DNA of 24,860 bases from HGM04593 sp045630965 (lineage in GTDB: Bacteria; Bacteroidota; Bacteroidia; Bacteroidales; Bacteroidaceae): the NCBI GenBank assembly GCA_045630965.1, contig JAZQTU010000020.1, positions 1-24,860 of the forward strand. The letters run 5' to 3'. Below, one piece after another: positions 1-8,135 of this stretch. A program made the position numbers and the translations under genes. The notes under the pieces are model-generated. The model did not search any database and was not told where the DNA came from. It saw only the letters and a list, made by a program, of their open reading frames with translations. Within the stretch, counting starts at the first letter, position 1, and the number at the start of each line of letters is the position of its first letter.

Positions 1-720
1 TGGGTGCTTAGCCTTGATTACTTCAGCTACGCGCTCACAGCTCAAACGACGCTCGTTGTAAGGTGAACCTACCAACTCATGCTTAACGCATGTGTTCAAA
101 AGAACGAGTTTGTAACCCTGTGGCTTGAATGGGAAGTACTGATACTCAAGGTTGCGGCAGTCAAGACGGATAAGGCTACCTGCCTTGCCGAATACGCTTG
201 CGAACTGGTCCATGATACCGCAGTTAACACCTACATAGTTGTGCTCTGTTGCCTGACCAACCTTTGCAAGTTCGAACTTGTCAATCTTGTTGTCACCGAA
301 CAAGTCGTTCAATGCGTAAGCATATGTGCTCTCAAGAGCAGCTGATGAAGACATACCTGCGCCGAGGGGAACATCACCTGCAAATGCTGTGTTGAAACCC
401 TTAACGTCAACGCCACGCTTGATCATCTCACGGCATACACCAAAGATGTACTTTGCCCATGAAGCGCGTGGTGCATCCTCTTCTTTCAAACCGAACTCTA
501 CATAGTCCTTCTCGTCGATAGAGTATGCGCAAACCTTGTCTGTACCGTTAGGCTTGATTTCAGCCATGATACCTTTGTTTACTGCGCCTGGGAATACGAA
601 ACCGTTGTTATAGTCAGTGTGCTCGCCAATCAGGTTGATACGGCCTGGAGAGGCGTAGATGCTTCCTGTTGTACCGTCGAAATGCTTGATGAAGCGGCTT
701 CTTACAAATTCTATATCCAT
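1..720 (-). CDS. galK: Galactokinase, 3'-truncated by the window edge
   Basis: Phosphorylates alpha-D-galactose to galactose 1-phosphate with ATP, the first committed Leloir step, in the cytosol. The 240 N-terminal residues visible (of about 380 usual) begin MDIEFVRSRF at an ATG complementary to 718-720. The galactokinase signature GRINLIGEHTDYNNG lies at residues 26-40 and the GHMP-kinase ATP loop PLGAGMSSSAALE at 118-130. GIMDQFAS at 168-175 carries the expected catalytic Asp171, and Arg27 is the usual partner. The C-terminal part lies beyond base 1. It follows the sugar transporter by 41 bases and is the last visible gene of the galM-transporter-galK operon. The long plus-strand frame at 79-345 is only its shadow. 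Family assignment is secure; whether the rest is intact cannot be seen. Confidence 0.96.
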   Translation of the reverse strand, partial: MDIEFVRSRFIKHFDGTTGSIYASPGRINLIGEHTDYNNGFVFPGAVNKGIMAEIKPNGTDKVCAYSIDEKDYVEFGLKEEDAPRASWAKYIFGVCREMIKRGVDVKGFNTAFAGDVPLGAGMSSSAALESTYAYALNDLFGDNKIDKFELAKVGQATEHNYVGVNCGIMDQFASVFGKAGSLIRLDCRNLEYQYFPFKPQGYKLVLLNTCVKHELVGSPYNERRLSCERVAEVIKAKHP

Positions 721-761
721 AGTATTATATATTTAGTGTGTTAAACAATATATCGTTTTAA

Positions 762-2036
762 TTACTTCTTCGCTGGTTTTGAACCTACGAGTGCGTAGAA
801 CAACAAGTATGCTGCACAGAAGATTACAACCCAGTAGCTTGTCATATAATCTGTCATTTCAGCAACCTGTGCCTGGATAGCGAGCATAACTGCGCAACCG
901 AATACCATTGTCATGAAGATACCTGAAGCAACAGCTGTGTATTTGCCCAAGCCTTCAACAGCCATGTTGAAGATACCGCCCCACATAACTGAAGTGCAGA
1001 GACCTACAAGGAGGAATGCGAAAATACCAACAGGAACCTTAGCCCAGATGAGTGACAATGTACCCCAGTCAATACCAGGAACGCTAACAGTTGTCTCAGG
1101 GTTAGAGAACATACCGAATGCTACGAGTACCAATGTTGCAATAGAAACTGTTGTAATCATAGCACGGCTTGATACTTTGCTACCGATAGATGCACCTACG
1201 AAACGACCGATAAGCATCATGAACCAGTATACAGCAACGATGAGACCTGCTGTAGCAGCTGAGATACCGAGCTCAGGTGTGTTTACAAGGTACATATTTA
1301 CATATGTAGGAACACCAACCTCAATACCCATGTAAAGGAAGATTGCGATGATACCGAGTGTGAAGTGACGGTATTTCAAAGCACCCTTGATCAAGCTGAT
1401 CTGTACAGGAGCCTGCTCTGGTTCTTCAATCTTTGTGAAGAGGATTACTACGAATGCAATTACGAAGATTGCAAGTGCAATCATGAGAGCTGGTGTTGCG
1501 TCAGAGATTGCTGTGTCCTTTGAAATCTCACCGATGAGGGCACCCATGATGATATAAACAGCAACTGCTGCTGATGAGTTGAATACACCACCGAGCTGGA
1601 TGAGCTGGTTACCGCTGTTACCGCCACCACCAAGAAGGTTGAGCATTGGGTTTACAACACAGTTGAGGATACACATACAGAAACCTGCGATGAATGCACC
1701 TACAAGATAAACACCGAATACAAGACCGAGGCTCTCCTTTGCGTCAATCAGACCGCTGGCCCATTGTACGAGGATACCGATGATACCTACTGTCAAACCG
1801 ATGAGGGCTGTCTTCTTGTAACCGAATTTTGCAATAAGCATACCGGCAGGGATACCCATAACGAGGTATGCCACGAAGTTACCGTAGTTACCGATCTGTG
1901 CAAGTACTTCAGGGATGTCACCCTGTGCTTTGATGATGTTTGCCATAGGTGAACATAGGTTTGTCACAAAGGCAATCATTGCGAAGAGGGCAATCATGAC
2001 TATGATAGCTCCCCATTGTTTCTTTTGATTACTCAT
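762..2036 (-). CDS. MFS glucose/galactose transporter (GluP/FucP type)
   Basis: A 424-residue inner-membrane carrier of the major facilitator superfamily, FucP/GluP branch, which imports hexose by cation symport. The protein is almost entirely hydrophobic segments, consistent with 12 membrane helices. The loop GMLIAKFGYKKT near residue 65 matches MFS motif A between helices 2 and 3. The stretch NPMLNLLGGGGNSGNQLIQ near residues 128-146 resembles the polar substrate-site region of the GluP family. Its place between galM and galK argues for galactose and/or glucose as substrate; this is inferred from context. The start ATG complementary to 2034-2036 gives a normal N-terminus (MSNQKKQWGA) before the first helix. 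The gaps of 60 bases to galM and 41 to galK fit one transcript. Confidence 0.92.
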   Translation of the reverse strand: MSNQKKQWGAIIVMIALFAMIAFVTNLCSPMANIIKAQGDIPEVLAQIGNYGNFVAYLVMGIPAGMLIAKFGYKKTALIGLTVGIIGILVQWASGLIDAKESLGLVFGVYLVGAFIAGFCMCILNCVVNPMLNLLGGGGNSGNQLIQLGGVFNSSAAVAVYIIMGALIGEISKDTAISDATPALMIALAIFVIAFVVILFTKIEEPEQAPVQISLIKGALKYRHFTLGIIAIFLYMGIEVGVPTYVNMYLVNTPELGISAATAGLIVAVYWFMMLIGRFVGASIGSKVSSRAMITTVSIATLVLVAFGMFSNPETTVSVPGIDWGTLSLIWAKVPVGIFAFLLVGLCTSVMWGGIFNMAVEGLGKYTAVASGIFMTMVFGCAVMLAIQAQVAEMTDYMTSYWVVIFCAAYLLFYALVGSKPAKK

Positions 2037-2096
2037 GATTTAATAATGTTTTAGTTATAGTTTGAATTTATACTTTATTTCAAATCAATAAGAATA

Positions 2097-3179
2097 TTAC
2101 TTCTCGACGCCGAACTTGTATACTGTCACCTGGCTATAAACTTCACCCGGGCAAAGTACTGTGCTGGGGAAGTGTGCACGGTTAGGGCTGTCGGGGAAGT
2201 GCTGTGCCTCAAAACAGATTGCGCTACGCTTGGGGAATGTAGCACCGTGTGCACCGGCAAAACCGCTGTGCCAGTTTGAAGTGTATACCTGAACGCCCGG
2301 CTCTGTTGTGTAAACCTCCATAGTACGTCCGCTTACAGGCTCTGTTACCTTTGCAGCAAAGCTCAATTCGCCAACCTCTTTCTTGTTCAATACATAGCAG
2401 TGGTCATAACCGGCACCATGTTTGATTTGCTCTTCATCAGCATCGATACGTGCACCAACTTCTGTTGGAGTGGTGAAGTCAAATGCTGTGCCCTTGACAG
2501 GTGCTATGCAACCGTAAGGAACAGAGGTGTCATCAATGGGAACAAAGAAGTCAGCATTGATTTCACAAATGAGATTGTCTATTGTAGCTGTTGGATTGGC
2601 AATACCTGACAGAGAGAAGAAACCATGGCTTGTGAGGTTTACAATAGTCTTTTTGTCGGTAGTACCTGTGTATTCGATTTTAAGCTCGTTCTCGTCAGTG
2701 AATGTGTAAACGACAGTTACGTCAAGATTGCCGGGGAAGCCTTCTTCCATGTCAGCTGAAACATAATGGAGTTTCAATGTCTGCTCGTCAATCTGTTCTG
2801 CATCCCAAACTCTTGCGTGGAATCCTGTAGGGCCTCCATGAAGGTGGTTGGGACCGTTGTTGATTGCGAGATTGTACTCCTTGCCGTCGATTGTGAATTT
2901 ACCTTTGCAGATGCGGTTACCGTAGCGGCCTACGAGTGTACTCAAGAAAGGCTCTGGGCTGTTCAAAAGATTCTCTATGCTGTCGTGTCCCTGAATGACA
3001 TTGGCATAATTGCCGTTCTTGTCGGGAACCATGATGCTGCATATTGCACCACCGTAGTTTGTTATTGCCACTTCGCACCCCTGTTTGTTCTTAAGTATGT
3101 AGAGTGCTGTTTCCTTGCCACCGATAGTCTTTTTGAAGTCGGCAGCATTCAATTGTGAGATATTTTCAGTACAACTCAT
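2097..3179 (-). CDS. galM: Galactose mutarotase (aldose 1-epimerase)
   Basis: Interconverts the alpha and beta anomers of galactose/glucose, supplying the alpha form to GalK. From the chosen start (MSCTENISQL) it is 360 residues. The family's key residues are present: Arg86 in GRYGNR, His112/His114 in NHLHGG, His185 in NLTSHGFF, Asp259 in GYDHCY and the catalytic Glu324 in CFEAQHFPD. An upstream in-frame ATG at 3212 would add MPENSYLTNYN, but it lies before the predicted transcription start near 3203, and homologues begin near the chosen Met. No signal peptide is seen, so it is cytosolic. It is the first gene of the operon with the sugar transporter and galK. Confidence 0.95.
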   Translation of the reverse strand: MSCTENISQLNAADFKKTIGGKETALYILKNKQGCEVAITNYGGAICSIMVPDKNGNYANVIQGHDSIENLLNSPEPFLSTLVGRYGNRICKGKFTIDGKEYNLAINNGPNHLHGGPTGFHARVWDAEQIDEQTLKLHYVSADMEEGFPGNLDVTVVYTFTDENELKIEYTGTTDKKTIVNLTSHGFFSLSGIANPTATIDNLICEINADFFVPIDDTSVPYGCIAPVKGTAFDFTTPTEVGARIDADEEQIKHGAGYDHCYVLNKKEVGELSFAAKVTEPVSGRTMEVYTTEPGVQVYTSNWHSGFAGAHGATFPKRSAICFEAQHFPDSPNRAHFPSTVLCPGEVYSQVTVYKFGVEK

Positions 3180-3209
3180 ATTATAATTGGTTAAATAGCT
3201 ATTTTCCGG

Positions 3210-3240
3210 CAAATAAAATAAAAAAACATTTTATCTCAAA
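3210..3240 (-). promoter_or_regulatory. Promoter of the galM-transporter-galK operon
   Basis: On the minus strand TTTG (3240-3237) is followed after 19 bases by TTTATTTG (3217-3210), one mismatch from the Bacteroidetes -33/-7 consensus TTTG and TAnnTTTG. The predicted start near 3203 leaves a leader of about 24 bases before the galM ATG. It lies directly downstream of the folC terminator, as expected for the start of a new operon. No operator was identified. Confidence 0.6.
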
Positions 3241-3260
3241 GCAAATCGGGATAAAAAATA

Positions 3261-3300
3261 ACAATATTTCCCGCGTCTGGCACGATGCGGGAAATATTGT
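3261..3300 (-). terminator. Hairpin terminator after folC
   Basis: A perfect 14-base inverted repeat: ACAATATTTCCCGC at 3261-3274 and its complement at 3287-3300, with a 12-base loop. Read on the minus strand it starts 20 bases after the folC stop and is followed by the T-rich TATTTTTTATC, the form of an intrinsic terminator. It would insulate the grpE-dnaJ-folC transcript from the galactose operon on the same strand. Confidence 0.8.
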
Positions 3301-3319
3301 GTTGAAAATAAGGGAAATG

Positions 3320-4606
3320 TTATTTATCCAATGAAGAAAGCAGGTCTGCAACGATAAAGCAGCTGCCCCCTACGAAAATGAAATCATCGGCATGGCTCTC
3401 CTTGATGGCTATGTCCAAAGCTGTCTTCACTGTGGGGTGGCTTTCGCCCCTCAATCCATACTCCAATGCCATTTTCTTCAATTCTTCGGCAGGCATGGCG
3501 CGCTTGATGCCGGCTTGGGTAAAGTAGTATGTTGCATCCTTGGGCATCATTTTCAGAACATTGGTGATATCCTTGTCACTTACCATTCCGAATACAATGC
3601 GTAAATGCCTGCAGTCAATTCTTGCAAGTTGTTCTGTTATATACTTTATTCCTCCGATATTGTGACCGGCATCACACACGACACGTGGCGTCTCCTGTAT
3701 CTTTTGCCAACGTCCCATTAATCCGGTAAGGCTGCATACATTTGTAAAACCTTTTCTTATGGAATTGTCGTTGATTGTGAACCCTTTGCTTTGCAATATA
3801 TTTATTGCAGACAACAGTGTGTTTGTGTTCTTCTTCTGGTAGTCTCCGCCCAATTCGCCACAGAAATTTCCAAACTTTTTTGAACTGTATTCAAATCCGT
3901 TTGCATTGGGGGTTGCGCTACTCAGAAAGGCCTCTTCTTCGGCGAAAATTATAGGTGCGCATTCCTCTTGAGCCTTGCGTTTGAAGACCTCTTTGGTTTC
4001 CGGGGTCGTCTCTCCAATGATGACCGGTATTCCGTTCTTGATTATTCCTGCCTTTTCGGTGGCAATCTCTTGTAATGTGTTACCGAGGAATTGTGTGTGG
4101 TCAGGGCTAATATTGGTTATTATACAAAGTTCAGGGGTTATTATGTTGGTACAGTCAAGTCTTCCGCCGAGCCCGACTTCTATTATCGCGATGTCAACAT
4201 TCTGCTCAGCAAAATAGTTGAATGCCATAGCTGTGGTGAGCTCAAAGAACGACGGTTGTAGCGGTTCAAAGAATGATCTGTGTTTATCTACAAAATCAAT
4301 AACATACTCTTCGCTTGCCGGTACTCCGTTTACGCGCATGCGCTCTCTGAAGTCAATAAGGTGCGGCGATGTGTATAACCCGACTTTATATCCGCTTTCC
4401 TGGAGAATGGCTGCAAGAGTGTGCGATGTTGAACCTTTGCCGTTTGTTCCTGCAATGTGTATTGTCAGGAATTTTTTATGTGGATTACCAAGGTGGTCAT
4501 CGAACTTGATAGTAGTTGACAACCCCTCTTTGTAAGCAGCACCGCCAACTTGCTGGAAGGGCGGTGCGCAATTGAATAGATATGTGACTGTTTCGTCGTA
4601 TGTCAT
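3320..4606 (-). CDS. folC: Bifunctional folylpolyglutamate/dihydrofolate synthase
   Basis: Adds glutamate to dihydropteroate and to folates, using ATP, in the cytosol. The 428-residue length is typical. The P-loop GTNGKGST is at residues 53-60, followed by YTSPHLIDFRERM at 78-90. The Mur-ligase-type central motif EVGLGGRLDCTN is near 142-153, SPDHTQFLG follows near 168, and DAGHNIGG in the C-terminal domain corresponds to the usual DGAHN. It is preceded by dnaJ with a 19-base gap and is probably the last gene of the grpE-dnaJ-folC unit, because a strong hairpin follows its stop. I see no sign of truncation. Whether both activities are retained cannot be told from the motifs alone. Confidence 0.94.
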   Translation of the reverse strand: MTYDETVTYLFNCAPPFQQVGGAAYKEGLSTTIKFDDHLGNPHKKFLTIHIAGTNGKGSTSHTLAAILQESGYKVGLYTSPHLIDFRERMRVNGVPASEEYVIDFVDKHRSFFEPLQPSFFELTTAMAFNYFAEQNVDIAIIEVGLGGRLDCTNIITPELCIITNISPDHTQFLGNTLQEIATEKAGIIKNGIPVIIGETTPETKEVFKRKAQEECAPIIFAEEEAFLSSATPNANGFEYSSKKFGNFCGELGGDYQKKNTNTLLSAINILQSKGFTINDNSIRKGFTNVCSLTGLMGRWQKIQETPRVVCDAGHNIGGIKYITEQLARIDCRHLRIVFGMVSDKDITNVLKMMPKDATYYFTQAGIKRAMPAEELKKMALEYGLRGESHPTVKTALDIAIKESHADDFIFVGGSCFIVADLLSSLDK

Positions 4607-4625
4607 ACCTGATTATTGTTCTCTG

Positions 4626-5774
4626 TTAATCGAAAAAACTTTTGAAGCGGCGGAAAATCTTCTCTTTTACGCTTTCTGTCGGCTTGAAATTTTCAGAATC
4701 CTTGAAATGCTCTATTGCCTTTTTCTCATCCTTTGACAATATTTCAGGAATGTAGACGCTGATGTTTACCACGATGTCGCCTTTGCCGTATCCATTGAGT
4801 GTCGGAAGACCTTTACCACGCAGACGGAGCACCTTGCCTGGCTGTGTTCCCGGGTCAATGGTGACTTTCGCCTTGCCGTCAATGGTCGGTATCTCTGCAA
4901 ATCCTCCCAAGGTGGCTGTCGGGATGTCGAGGAGCAGGCTATAGATCAAGTCGTTTTCGTCGCGTATCAGTTCCGGGTGCTTTTCTTCTTCAACGACAAT
5001 GAGAAGGTCTCCGTTGACACCATTGCGCTTGCCGGCATTTCCCTTTCCGCGCATAGACAACTGCATGCCTTCTACAACACCAGCCGGTATCTGTACTTCA
5101 ACAACCTCTTCGCCCATTACGATGCCTTCTCCACTACAGTGGTGGCATTTATTTTTGATGATTTTACCTTCTCCATTGCAGTGTGGACATGCAACTTCGC
5201 TACGCATCATGCCAAAGAAACTCTGCTGTGTGCGTATGATGCGTCCGGTACCTTTACATTCAGGGCATGTTTCGTATGAATTGCCTTCAGCTCCACTTCC
5301 GTTACAATGTGAACATGCAACGTATTTTTTTAGCTTGAACTTCTTTGTTGTACCGTTTGCTATTTCCTGCAGTGTGAGCTTTGCCTTTACGCGAAGGTCT
5401 CTGCCACGATGTTTCTGTGGGCCGGCACTGCCTCCGCCAAAGCCACCAAAGCCACCGAAACCTCCACGACCACCGAAGATGTCACCGAACATTGAGAATA
5501 TGTCGTTCATATCCATTCCGGCTCCGTTGAATCCGCCTCCGGCAGCTCCGCTTACACCTTCAAAGCCAAACTGGTCGTAACGTGCCTTCTTGTCGGCATC
5601 GCTGAGTACGCTGTATGCTTCTGCTGCCTCCTTGAATTTCTCTTCGGCCTCCTTGTCTCCGGGGTTCTTGTCAGGGTGGTACTGTATAGCTAATTTGCGG
5701 TACGCCTTCTTTATGTCATTTGCCGACGCTTTTCTGTCTACGCCAAGCACTTCATAGTAATCTCTTTTTGCCAT
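4626..5774 (-). CDS. dnaJ: Chaperone protein DnaJ (Hsp40)
   Basis: Co-chaperone that binds unfolded proteins and stimulates the ATPase of DnaK in the cytosol. At 382 residues it has the full type I layout. The J domain at 1-70 has HPD at 33-35. A Gly/Phe-rich linker runs from about 76 to 118, with GGFGGFGGFGGG at its end. Four zinc-binding CxxCxGxG repeats begin at 154, 170, 196 and 210 (CSHCNGSG, CPECKGTG, CPHCNGEG, CHHCSGEG), followed by the C-terminal substrate-binding domains. It begins 9 bases after grpE, so the two are surely co-transcribed; dnaK is not in the window. Confidence 0.98.
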   Translation of the reverse strand: MAKRDYYEVLGVDRKASANDIKKAYRKLAIQYHPDKNPGDKEAEEKFKEAAEAYSVLSDADKKARYDQFGFEGVSGAAGGGFNGAGMDMNDIFSMFGDIFGGRGGFGGFGGFGGGSAGPQKHRGRDLRVKAKLTLQEIANGTTKKFKLKKYVACSHCNGSGAEGNSYETCPECKGTGRIIRTQQSFFGMMRSEVACPHCNGEGKIIKNKCHHCSGEGIVMGEEVVEVQIPAGVVEGMQLSMRGKGNAGKRNGVNGDLLIVVEEEKHPELIRDENDLIYSLLLDIPTATLGGFAEIPTIDGKAKVTIDPGTQPGKVLRLRGKGLPTLNGYGKGDIVVNISVYIPEILSKDEKKAIEHFKDSENFKPTESVKEKIFRRFKSFFD

Positions 5775-5783
5775 ATTCTATAA

Positions 5784-6365
5784 TTATTCGCCAACAGCAA
5801 CCTTTGCGTGGCGTATTACTTTTTCGTTTAGTGTATATCCTGCCTGAACACAGTCAAGAACCTTGCCTTTAAGCTCTTCGGTGGGAGCAGGAATTATAGC
5901 GATGGCTTCATGGAAGTCTGTATTGAAGTCTGCCCCTTCTGTTTCAATCTTCTGCAAGCCGTTCTGTTTGAGGATACCTACAAACTTGTTATATATAAGT
6001 TCCACACCTGTCATTATTTCAGCGGCATTCTCATCCTTTGCCATGTTGCTCAATGCGCGTTCAAAATCATCAAGTACAGGCAGAATTGATTCTATTGCAC
6101 GTTCACCGCCATTTTTGATGAGTTCGGCTTTTTCTTTGAGGGTGCGCTTGCGGTAATTGTCAAATTCTGCAACCTGACGCAGATATTTGTCCTCAAGTGT
6201 TGCAATCTTTTCGTTTGCTTCGTCAAGCTCTTTCTGAAGCATTTCTTCTGCAGTCAGTTCTCTATCTTCCTGTTCTGTTGTTGCCTCTTCATTGGCAACT
6301 GTTTCATTTGTGGCATCAACATTGTTGATGTTCTCTTCCTGGATTTCTTTATCTGTATTGCTCAT
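5784..6365 (-). CDS. grpE: Nucleotide exchange factor GrpE
   Basis: Releases ADP from DnaK and resets the chaperone cycle. The protein is 193 residues, a usual length. The first 35 residues are acidic and low in complexity. A long charged helix or coiled coil follows (about residues 38-90, including ELDEANEKIATLEDKYLRQ), containing the family motif RQVAEFDNYRKRT. The C-terminal beta domain ends with the GrpE signature around VLDCVQAGYTLNEKVIRHA. It is the first gene of the grpE-dnaJ-folC operon and diverges from the sulfatase gene. The start at 6365 gives a normal N-terminus and lies about 65 bases after the predicted transcription start. Confidence 0.97.
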   Translation of the reverse strand: MSNTDKEIQEENINNVDATNETVANEEATTEQEDRELTAEEMLQKELDEANEKIATLEDKYLRQVAEFDNYRKRTLKEKAELIKNGGERAIESILPVLDDFERALSNMAKDENAAEIMTGVELIYNKFVGILKQNGLQKIETEGADFNTDFHEAIAIIPAPTEELKGKVLDCVQAGYTLNEKVIRHAKVAVGE

Positions 6366-6435
6366 AATTTCAGCGTTTTTTTCTACTTATGTTATAACAA
6401 ATAGCTTGCCAATGAAGTTTTGGCAGAATTTTTCG

Positions 6436-6443
6436 CAAAGATA
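6436..6443 (-). promoter_or_regulatory. Probable -7 element of the grpE-dnaJ-folC promoter
   Basis: On the minus strand TATCTTTG matches the Bacteroidetes -7 box TAnnTTTG exactly. The nearest upstream TTTG is 26 bases away, longer than the usual 19-21, so the -33 part is weak. The predicted start is near 6429, giving a 5' leader of about 64 bases. I do not see a CIRCE (HrcA) repeat near it. Confidence 0.5.
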
Positions 6444-6504
6444 CTCTCTTTTATTTTAATAAATGATGTCAAAATGGCAGAAAATATAATTTTTGTCGTA
6501 TTCG

Positions 6505-6536
6505 TTTCGGTTATTGACATGGAATGGTTAATTTCG
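6505..6536 (+). promoter_or_regulatory. Possible promoter of the sulfatase-helicase unit
   Basis: TTTC at 6505-6508 and TAATTTCG at 6529-6536 are separated by 20 bases; each differs by one base from the Bacteroidetes -33/-7 consensus. The predicted start near 6543 lies just before the chosen sulfatase ATG at 6561. If correct, it rules out the earlier in-frame ATGs between 6420 and 6520 as starts. Confidence 0.35.
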
Positions 6537-6560
6537 CGGCAACTAAAAACTTGGGATTCT

Positions 6561-8135
6561 ATGAACGGTATGAAATTGACTGCTTTGCCAATGCTTGTCG
6601 CGGTTTCCTTGACTTCGACAGCGCAAGAAAAACAGCGTGATGTGCGCGATTTCAACACTTTTCCCAATGTTGTTTTGATATATGCCGATGATTTGGGATT
6701 TGGTGACCTTGAGTGCTATGGAGCAAAAGGTGTTAACACGCCAAATATCAATAATATAGCTAAAAATGGTTTGTGTTTTACGAATGCTTATGCAGTAGCA
6801 TCAACTAGCACCCCTTCGCGCTACTCTTTGCTCACAGGTGAGTATCCATGGCGTAAACCGGGAACCGATGTGGCAGCAGGTGATGCGGCAATGATTATTT
6901 CCCCTGAACAATATACGGTTGCAGACGTCTTTAAGGATGCAGGATATACAACAGCTGCCTTCGGAAAGTGGCATCTTGGGCTTGGCGCAGAGAGTGGCAA
7001 GCAGGACTGGAACGCGCCAATCTCTCCATCTTTGGCAGATATCGGCTTTGACTATTCATACATAATGGCTGCTACAGCCGATAGGGTTCCGTGTGTATTC
7101 ATTGAGAATGGTAGGGTTGCGAATTATGATTCTTCGGCACCGATATATGTCAGTTATAGGCAAAATTTTGATGGGCAGCCTACAGGACATGAAAATCCTG
7201 AACTGTTGTATAACCTGAAGAGTTCGCATGGGCATAACATGGCTATAGTGAATGGAATAGGGCGAATTGGTTATATGAAGGGTGGAGGTTCTGCTCTTTG
7301 GAAGGATGAGAATATTGCTGACAGTATAACCTCGCACGCTGTGGAATTTATAAAACATAATGGCGATAAACCATTTTTTGTCTATTTTGCCACAAATGAT
7401 GTCCATGTGCCACGTTTTCCGCATGAACGTTTCCGTGGTAAAAGTGAAATGGGGTTGCGTGGTGATGCTATAGTGCAGTTCGACTGGTGTGTGGGCGAGA
7501 TAGTGCGGGCGCTTGAGGAACAAGGGGTACTTGAAAACACCTTGATAATACTTACAAGCGACAATGGAGCTGTGCTGGATGACGGTTATGCTGACCGTGC
7601 CGAAGAACTTGTGGGTGAACATTCGCCGACCGGTGGCTTGCGTGGAGGAAAATACAGTGCTTTTGAAGGTGGAACGCGTGTGCCGTTCATTGTGCATTAT
7701 CCGGCTGCAATCAAAGAACCGGGCGTGAAGACCGGGCTAGTATCGCAGATTGATTTTCTTGAAGTTATGGCAAAAATAGTAGGCCTGCCTGAATATCATT
7801 CTGCTTCGCCCGATGGAAATGGTTTACAAGCCGATGTGTGGCTAGGATGCGAATACAGTGACCGTGCTTTTGCTGTAGGTATGGCGTCGAATCACACTTT
7901 GTCACTGATACTTGATGATTGGAAATATATTGAGCCAAAAGGTGGTCCGGCGATAGTACCTTGGGGAACAGGTATTGAAACAGGATATTCTACAGAGCCG
8001 CAGTTATATAAAAAGGTCAACGGTGAGTTTGATGAAACAAGTAACCTTGCAAGTGAGGAGCCTGTTACGCTTAAAGCTATGCAGAGGATACTTGAAAATA
8101 TAAGGAACAACAGAAATTTTTGGATTGAAGAATGA
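6561..8135 (+). CDS. Secreted serine-type sulfatase (S1 family)
   Basis: Hydrolyses a sulfate ester; the likely substrate is a sulfated glycan, but the sugar cannot be told from sequence. From ATG 6561 the protein is 524 residues with a short N-terminal signal-like segment (MKLTALPMLVAVSLTSTAQ). ADD at 42-44 binds the metal. STPSR at 83-87 is the formylglycine site with Ser83, the type matured by the radical-SAM enzyme anSME. GKWHLG is at 135-140, NDVHVP at 279-284 holds a catalytic His, and SDNG at 333-336 completes the metal site. An in-frame ATG at 6420 would add 47 residues ahead of the signal peptide and is unlikely. ATG 6570 is an alternative start. The stop overlaps the helicase start by 4 bases (ATGA). 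No maturase or SusC/SusD gene is nearby. Confidence 0.93.
   Translation: MNGMKLTALPMLVAVSLTSTAQEKQRDVRDFNTFPNVVLIYADDLGFGDLECYGAKGVNTPNINNIAKNGLCFTNAYAVASTSTPSRYSLLTGEYPWRKPGTDVAAGDAAMIISPEQYTVADVFKDAGYTTAAFGKWHLGLGAESGKQDWNAPISPSLADIGFDYSYIMAATADRVPCVFIENGRVANYDSSAPIYVSYRQNFDGQPTGHENPELLYNLKSSHGHNMAIVNGIGRIGYMKGGGSALWKDENIADSITSHAVEFIKHNGDKPFFVYFATNDVHVPRFPHERFRGKSEMGLRGDAIVQFDWCVGEIVRALEEQGVLENTLIILTSDNGAVLDDGYADRAEELVGEHSPTGGLRGGKYSAFEGGTRVPFIVHYPAAIKEPGVKTGLVSQIDFLEVMAKIVGLPEYHSASPDGNGLQADVWLGCEYSDRAFAVGMASNHTLSLILDDWKYIEPKGGPAIVPWGTGIETGYSTEPQLYKKVNGEFDETSNLASEEPVTLKAMQRILENIRNNRNFWIEE

Noticed and set aside
4999..5580. 193-residue plus-strand frame
   Set aside because: Pro/Ser/Leu-rich shadow of the zinc-finger and Gly-rich parts of dnaJ.
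6421..6482. TGGCAGAA repeated at 6421-6428 and 6475-6482, considered as a sigma-54 or operator site
   Set aside because: Sigma-54 sites need GC about 10 bases after GG, which is not present; two short direct copies 54 bases apart may be chance.
6420..6560. N-terminal extension of the sulfatase from ATG 6420
   Set aside because: It would precede a signal peptide, covers the divergent promoter region, and lies before the predicted start of transcription.
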